Part shown: piece by piece, positions 7,437-10,694 of the stretch
Layout of the letters: each line of letters opens with the position of its first letter
Numbering within the stretch: the stretch's first letter is position 1
DNA from: an uncultured Treponema sp.
GTDB taxonomy: Bacteria > Spirochaetota > Spirochaetia > Treponematales > Treponemataceae
Reading direction: 5' to 3'
Assembly (NCBI GenBank): GCA_905236315.1
Contig: CAJOPO010000142.1
Location: 1 to 10,694 of the forward strand
DNA length: 10,694 bases
Made by a program: the position numbers and the translations under genes
The notes under the pieces: generated by a model
Databases searched by the model: none
The model's input: only the letters and a program-made list of their open reading frames with translations
What the model was told of the DNA's origin: nothing

Positions 7437-8234
7437 ATGAAAAAAGTATTTATTTTTAATTTTACGCTAGCGTTATTTATCTTTTTGTTAATATCCTGCT
7501 CTGGCACTAAACAAAAAGCAAAAACAATAATTGTTGGTACAGGAACGGCATACAAGCCGTATTGCTATCTTGACGAAAACGGAAATTTAGTAGGTTATGA
7601 AAAAGATGTTCTTGATGCCATAGATGAACTTTTACCACAATATACGTTCAAATATGAAACATTTGATTTTTCAAATATTCTTCTTGCTTTAAATGCAGGA
7701 AAAATTGACATAGGTGCACATCAGTTTGAAGAAAGTGAAGAACGCCGTAAGAATTATCTTTTTAGCACAGAAACTTATAATTCCTTCATAACCCACATAG
7801 TTGTGCTAAAAGATAGGACTGACATCAATGAATTTGAAGACTTAATCGGAAAAACAGTCCAGATAAATGTAGGGGACAATAGTGCAGCGTCCATCTTGAA
7901 ATATAATGAAAATGCCCCTAAGGATAAGCAGATAAATACATTCATCACGAAATCTCTTCAATCTGAACCACAGATAGCAGGATTTAAAAGTCATCAGTTT
8001 GATGCATCGTTTATGACCTTGCTTGACTTAGACAGGCTTAACAATGATTATGGTGATATTTTAAAGTATGTAGGGGACCCCTTAAATTCTTCTTATTCGT
8101 ATCTAGTATTCAAAAAAGATAACACTGAATTGCAACAGGCTGTTGACGGCGCACTAAAACAATTAAAAGAATCTGGAAAACTCTCTGAACTTGCTATTAA
8201 AAATCTTGGTAGAGATACTACTAAAGGGGAATAA
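7437..8234 (+). CDS. Lipoprotein solute-binding protein, polar amino-acid/cystine type (family 3)
   Basis: A 265-residue extracytoplasmic receptor of an ABC importer. The N-terminus is a lipoprotein signal: a Lys-Lys start, a hydrophobic stretch to residue 19 and a lipobox LIS-C with lipidated Cys at 21. The mature part is a family 3 (SBP_bac_3) fold: IIVGTGTAYKPYCYLDENG near 31-49, GYEKDVLDAI near 53-62, and the segment AHQFEESEERRKNYLFS near 94-110, with R103 at the position that usually holds the ligand alpha-carboxylate. The layout resembles TcyJ/TcyK cystine and sulfur-compound receptors of Bacillus, so an amino-acid-like organosulfur ligand is plausible. It lies 13 nt after the nifK-like stop, with AAGGAG (7425-7430) before ATG 7437. 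Ligand identity is inference. Confidence 0.87.
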   Translation: MKKVFIFNFTLALFIFLLISCSGTKQKAKTIIVGTGTAYKPYCYLDENGNLVGYEKDVLDAIDELLPQYTFKYETFDFSNILLALNAGKIDIGAHQFEESEERRKNYLFSTETYNSFITHIVVLKDRTDINEFEDLIGKTVQINVGDNSAASILKYNENAPKDKQINTFITKSLQSEPQIAGFKSHQFDASFMTLLDLDRLNNDYGDILKYVGDPLNSSYSYLVFKKDNTELQQAVDGALKQLKESGKLSELAIKNLGRDTTKGE

Positions 8235-8236
8235 CT

Positions 8237-8956
8237 ATGGGTGAGTTTTTTTCTTGGCAGCGCGTTGTAGAAAACTTTCCACGCCTTATGGTAAAATTGC
8301 CACTTACATTTGAAATTGTTGTGCTTGCTTTTTGCTTTGGAGCATTGCTAGGAGTAATTATTTCATTTATCGAAATCAAAAAGACTCCTGTAGTCTATCA
8401 ACTTTTAAGAGTGTTTATTTCTTTTGAAAGGGGAACACCTCTTTTGGTGCAAATGCTCGTAATGTATTATGGCTTACCTCTTATATTAGAAAATGTATTT
8501 AGCATAGATACACGCAACTGGGAAAAACTCACATTTGTAATTATAACTTACACACTTAATCAGGCGGCATTCTTAAGTCAGTATTTTAGGGGTGCTATTC
8601 TAGCCATTCCTAAAGGGCAAACAGAAGCCGCCCTTTCTTGTGGATTAACACAAACGCAATGTTTTACAAGAATAATATTTCCCCAAGCTGTACGTATCGC
8701 AATCCCTAGCGTATGTCTTGAGCTTGTGGGCTTATTCCAAGATACATCTCTTGTGTGCATGGTAGGTGTTATTGATATTGTAGGAAGAGCGCAAGCGTTG
8801 GGCAGTCTTACAAATCACACTTTTGAAAGTTATTGGATAGTGGCATTTACATTTGTAGTCATAAGCCTGCTTCTTTCTGCAGCAAATAAAAAGATAGAAG
8901 CAAAGTTAAACTTTTCTAGTTCCGTTTCACTGGCAAATAAGGAGAAGAGAGCATGA
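8237..8956 (+). CDS. ABC transporter permease, polar amino-acid type (first)
   Basis: A 239-residue inner-membrane permease of the His/Glu/Gln/Arg/opine family (3-TM subfamily). Hydrophobic segments lie near 23-45, 55-85, 98-118, 150-175 and 195-215. The family hallmarks are ERGTPLLVQ (64-72) and the cytoplasmic EAA loop EAALSCGLTQTQCFTRIIFP (130-149), which docks the ATPase. AAAGGGG (8223-8229) lies just before ATG 8237, and the gene starts 2 nt after the binding-protein stop. Its TGA overlaps the next permease start in an ATGA. It resembles TcyL-type cystine permeases and presumably forms a heterodimer with the next gene product. Confidence 0.88.
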   Translation: MGEFFSWQRVVENFPRLMVKLPLTFEIVVLAFCFGALLGVIISFIEIKKTPVVYQLLRVFISFERGTPLLVQMLVMYYGLPLILENVFSIDTRNWEKLTFVIITYTLNQAAFLSQYFRGAILAIPKGQTEAALSCGLTQTQCFTRIIFPQAVRIAIPSVCLELVGLFQDTSLVCMVGVIDIVGRAQALGSLTNHTFESYWIVAFTFVVISLLLSAANKKIEAKLNFSSSVSLANKEKRA

Positions 8957-9615
8957 CGTTTAACTTATTATATTTAGCAGACTGCCTTAAATCTGGGATA
9001 AGCTATATTCATGTTTCGCTACTTTTAGCTATTATTCCACTTGCTATAGGAACAATGCTTGGAACTGTTATAGCACTAATTAGAATTTTTAGGATTCCTT
9101 TTTTAGCTAGACTGTTTGATATATTTATTCCAATCTATAATGGAATTCCAGTAATAGTTTCTTTATTCATTTACAATTTAATATATCTTATATATTTTAA
9201 GTCATCGGTTTCGGGAGTAATAAACGTGGCTCTTTTTACATTTAGCATGGGGCAAACAACCCATCTTTCTGAAAGCATAAGAGCAGCGTTTCTTGCAATT
9301 CCAAAAGGTCAGTATGAAGCTTCCTATTCGGCAGGGCTTACGACTTTGCAAACTTTACGCCGCATAATTATTCCACAGGTAATACCTGTTATGTTACCTG
9401 GCTTTACAAATATGACAGTAGGAGCAATAAAAAATTCTTCCATTGTAATGGCAATAGGAATTACGGAAGTGTTAAACGGCTCTACAATTCCATGTGCAAA
9501 CACTTATAGTTTTCTTGAAGGCTATGTAGCGGCTGCAATTATTTATTGGGTGTTAAACATAATCGCAGAAAACATATTACACTTTATAGAAAAACATTTT
9601 ATAAAAAATAGATAG
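8953..9615 (+). CDS. ABC transporter permease, polar amino-acid type (second)
   Basis: A 220-residue inner-membrane partner of the preceding permease. Hydrophobic segments lie near 20-45, 65-82, 90-100, 138-165 and 185-210. The EAA loop [20 protein letters not shown] is at 122-141, and the usual R-GTP segment is diverged to YNGIPVIVS (62-70). The start overlaps the previous stop as ATGA, with AAGGAG (8939-8944) inside the upstream gene, so translation is coupled. It resembles TcyM-type permeases. Confidence 0.88.
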   Translation: MTFNLLYLADCLKSGISYIHVSLLLAIIPLAIGTMLGTVIALIRIFRIPFLARLFDIFIPIYNGIPVIVSLFIYNLIYLIYFKSSVSGVINVALFTFSMGQTTHLSESIRAAFLAIPKGQYEASYSAGLTTLQTLRRIIIPQVIPVMLPGFTNMTVGAIKNSSIVMAIGITEVLNGSTIPCANTYSFLEGYVAAAIIYWVLNIIAENILHFIEKHFIKNR

Positions 9616-9635
9616 GCACAAAAAGGGAGAGGATT

Positions 9636-10388
9636 ATGATTGAATTAAAAAACGTAAAAAAATCATTTGGCGACTTAGATGTATTAAAAGGTGTTTCCCT
9701 TTCTGTAAACAAGAGTGAAGTTGTGGTAATACTAGGTCCTAGTGGGTCGGGAAAAACAACATTACTTCGTTCAATAAATTTTTTAGAAAAGGCAGATGAA
9801 GGAACTCTTACCATTGGGGACACACAAGTTGATTTACACTCTGCACACAAAAAAGAAATTTTGGAAATAAGGCGAAAAACTGCTATGGTGTTCCAGAACT
9901 ATAATCTATTTGCAAATAAAACTGCTTTAGAAAATATTACAGAAGGGCTTGTAACTGCAAGAAAGGTTTCTGCTACAAAAGCAAAAGAGAGAGCCTTAGA
10001 TGAACTAAAAAAAGTGGGGCTTTTGGATAAGGCAGATTACTATCCATCACAACTTTCTGGTGGGCAACAACAGAGAATCGGCATTGCAAGGGCTGTTGCT
10101 CTTGACGCGGAAGTGATTTTATTTGATGAACCCACTAGTGCCCTTGACCCTGAGCTTGTGGGGGAAACATTGCAGATTATAAAAAACGTTGCAAGGGAAG
10201 GACACACTATGATTGTAGTTACCCATGAAATGTCTTTTGCAGAAGAAGTTGCTGATAAAGTCGTTTTTATGGATGGCGGCGTTATTGTGGAAGAAGGAAG
10301 TCCTTTAGACATTTTCTCTCACCCAAAAGAAGAGAGAACAAAGCAATTTCTAAAGCGTATTCTTCCGCAAGATATGTATTTTATATAG
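9636..10388 (+). CDS. ABC transporter ATPase, polar amino-acid/cystine type
   Basis: A 250-residue cytosolic nucleotide-binding subunit that powers the importer. Seen: Walker [10 protein letters not shown] (34-42), Q-loop FQNYNLF near 86-92, signature LSGGQQQR (140-147), Walker [14 protein letters not shown] (160-172) and switch His in VVTHE near 193-197. The segments [20 protein letters not shown] and ITEGLV are close to the cystine ATPase TcyN of Bacillus. GGGAGAGG (9625-9632) precedes ATG 9636, and the gene starts 20 nt after the second permease. With the three upstream genes it makes a complete importer, embedded between the nifK-like gene and a nifX-like gene and therefore probably co-transcribed with the reductase. 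The exact substrate is not proven. Confidence 0.9.
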   Translation: MIELKNVKKSFGDLDVLKGVSLSVNKSEVVVILGPSGSGKTTLLRSINFLEKADEGTLTIGDTQVDLHSAHKKEILEIRRKTAMVFQNYNLFANKTALENITEGLVTARKVSATKAKERALDELKKVGLLDKADYYPSQLSGGQQQRIGIARAVALDAEVILFDEPTSALDPELVGETLQIIKNVAREGHTMIVVTHEMSFAEEVADKVVFMDGGVIVEEGSPLDIFSHPKEERTKQFLKRILPQDMYFI

Positions 10389-10397
10389 GAGATGTAT

Positions 10398-10694
10398 ATG
10401 TCATATAAGATTGCAGTTGCTTCAAGCGATAAAGAAAATATAAATGTACATTTTGGTGCTGCTACTTTCTTCTATATATATGATGTTGATGAAAATGCTA
10501 ATTACATTCTTTCTGAAACTCGCTCTGTTACTACTCAAAATACAAACGAAGAGAGTAATTGCTTAAATCCTAACAAGTGTGGAAGCGGAACTTCCTGTGC
10601 AAGTGGCTGCAATGGAAACGCGCAGTCTGAAAAAGTTGAACTAATAAGCGATGTGCGTGCGGTAGTCTGCTCTAAGATAGGATTCAATGTGCAA
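10398..10694 (+). CDS. Second NifX-family protein with Cys-rich insert (3' end outside window)
   Basis: The frame stays open to the right edge, so only the first 99 residues are visible. The N-terminus MSYKIAVASSDKENINVHFG is the NifX-family signature with the conserved His in VHFG. Unlike the paralogue at 2345-2716, a middle segment (about 50-75) is rich in Cys, Gly and Asn: C55, C61, C67 and C71, where the family usually has one Cys. This could bind a metal or Fe-S cluster. AGGAG (10387-10391) lies 6 nt before ATG 10398; the in-frame ATG at 10392 is too close to it. It starts 9 nt after the ATPase stop, which shows that the importer lies within the nitrogenase-like operon, not after it. A role as carrier or storage of cofactor precursor is inferred from the family. 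Confidence 0.8.
   Translation, partial: MSYKIAVASSDKENINVHFGAATFFYIYDVDENANYILSETRSVTTQNTNEESNCLNPNKCGSGTSCASGCNGNAQSEKVELISDVRAVVCSKIGFNVQ

Overview
The window is AT-rich, compact and entirely plus-strand. It looks like a strict or facultative anaerobe. The lipoprotein signal of the solute-binding protein (Leu-Ile-Ser-Cys lipobox) and the codon use would fit a spirochaete such as Treponema, but a Firmicute or another low-GC anaerobe cannot be excluded from this sequence alone.

Layout: positions 1-328 are non-coding. They hold a hairpin, five 13-bp palindromic cores repeated at an exact 22-bp period (104-204), a small hairpin plus T-run that could end an upstream transcript, and a promoter whose -35 box lies inside a dyad. 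Next comes a 26-codon leader ORF (332-412) with five consecutive Cys codons. From 533 to the right edge every gene is on the plus strand, with gaps of at most about 30 bp or short overlaps, so the block reads as one operon: cysK - nifB-like - nifX-like - nifH-like - second, divergent cysK paralogue - nifD-like - nifK-like - polar amino-acid/cystine-type ABC transporter (binding protein, two permeases, ATPase) - second nifX-like gene cut by the window edge.

Interpretation: this is a nitrogenase-like reductase system, not an ordinary nitrogenase operon. The NifH-like protein keeps all hallmark residues. The NifD/NifK-like subunits keep P-cluster cysteines, and NifD keeps the cofactor cysteine (C255, matching Azotobacter C275). 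Residues tied to N2 reduction (Q191, H195 and the cofactor ligand H442 of Azotobacter NifD) are not conserved. A NifB-like protein is encoded but no NifE or NifN is seen. With two cysteine synthase paralogues, a cystine-type importer and a Cys-codon leader, the simplest hypothesis is sulfur acquisition: an organosulfur compound is imported, its C-S bond is reduced by the nitrogenase-like enzyme, and the released sulfide or thiol is fixed into cysteine or a cysteine derivative. The nearest characterised relative would be the methylthio-alkane reductase (MarBHDK), but the interleaved cysK genes, dual NifX proteins and cysteine leader make this a distinct version.

The nifK-like gene carries one in-frame TAA (6905-6907) in an otherwise continuous frame. 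This is a recent nonsense mutation, a sequence error or, less likely, recoding.
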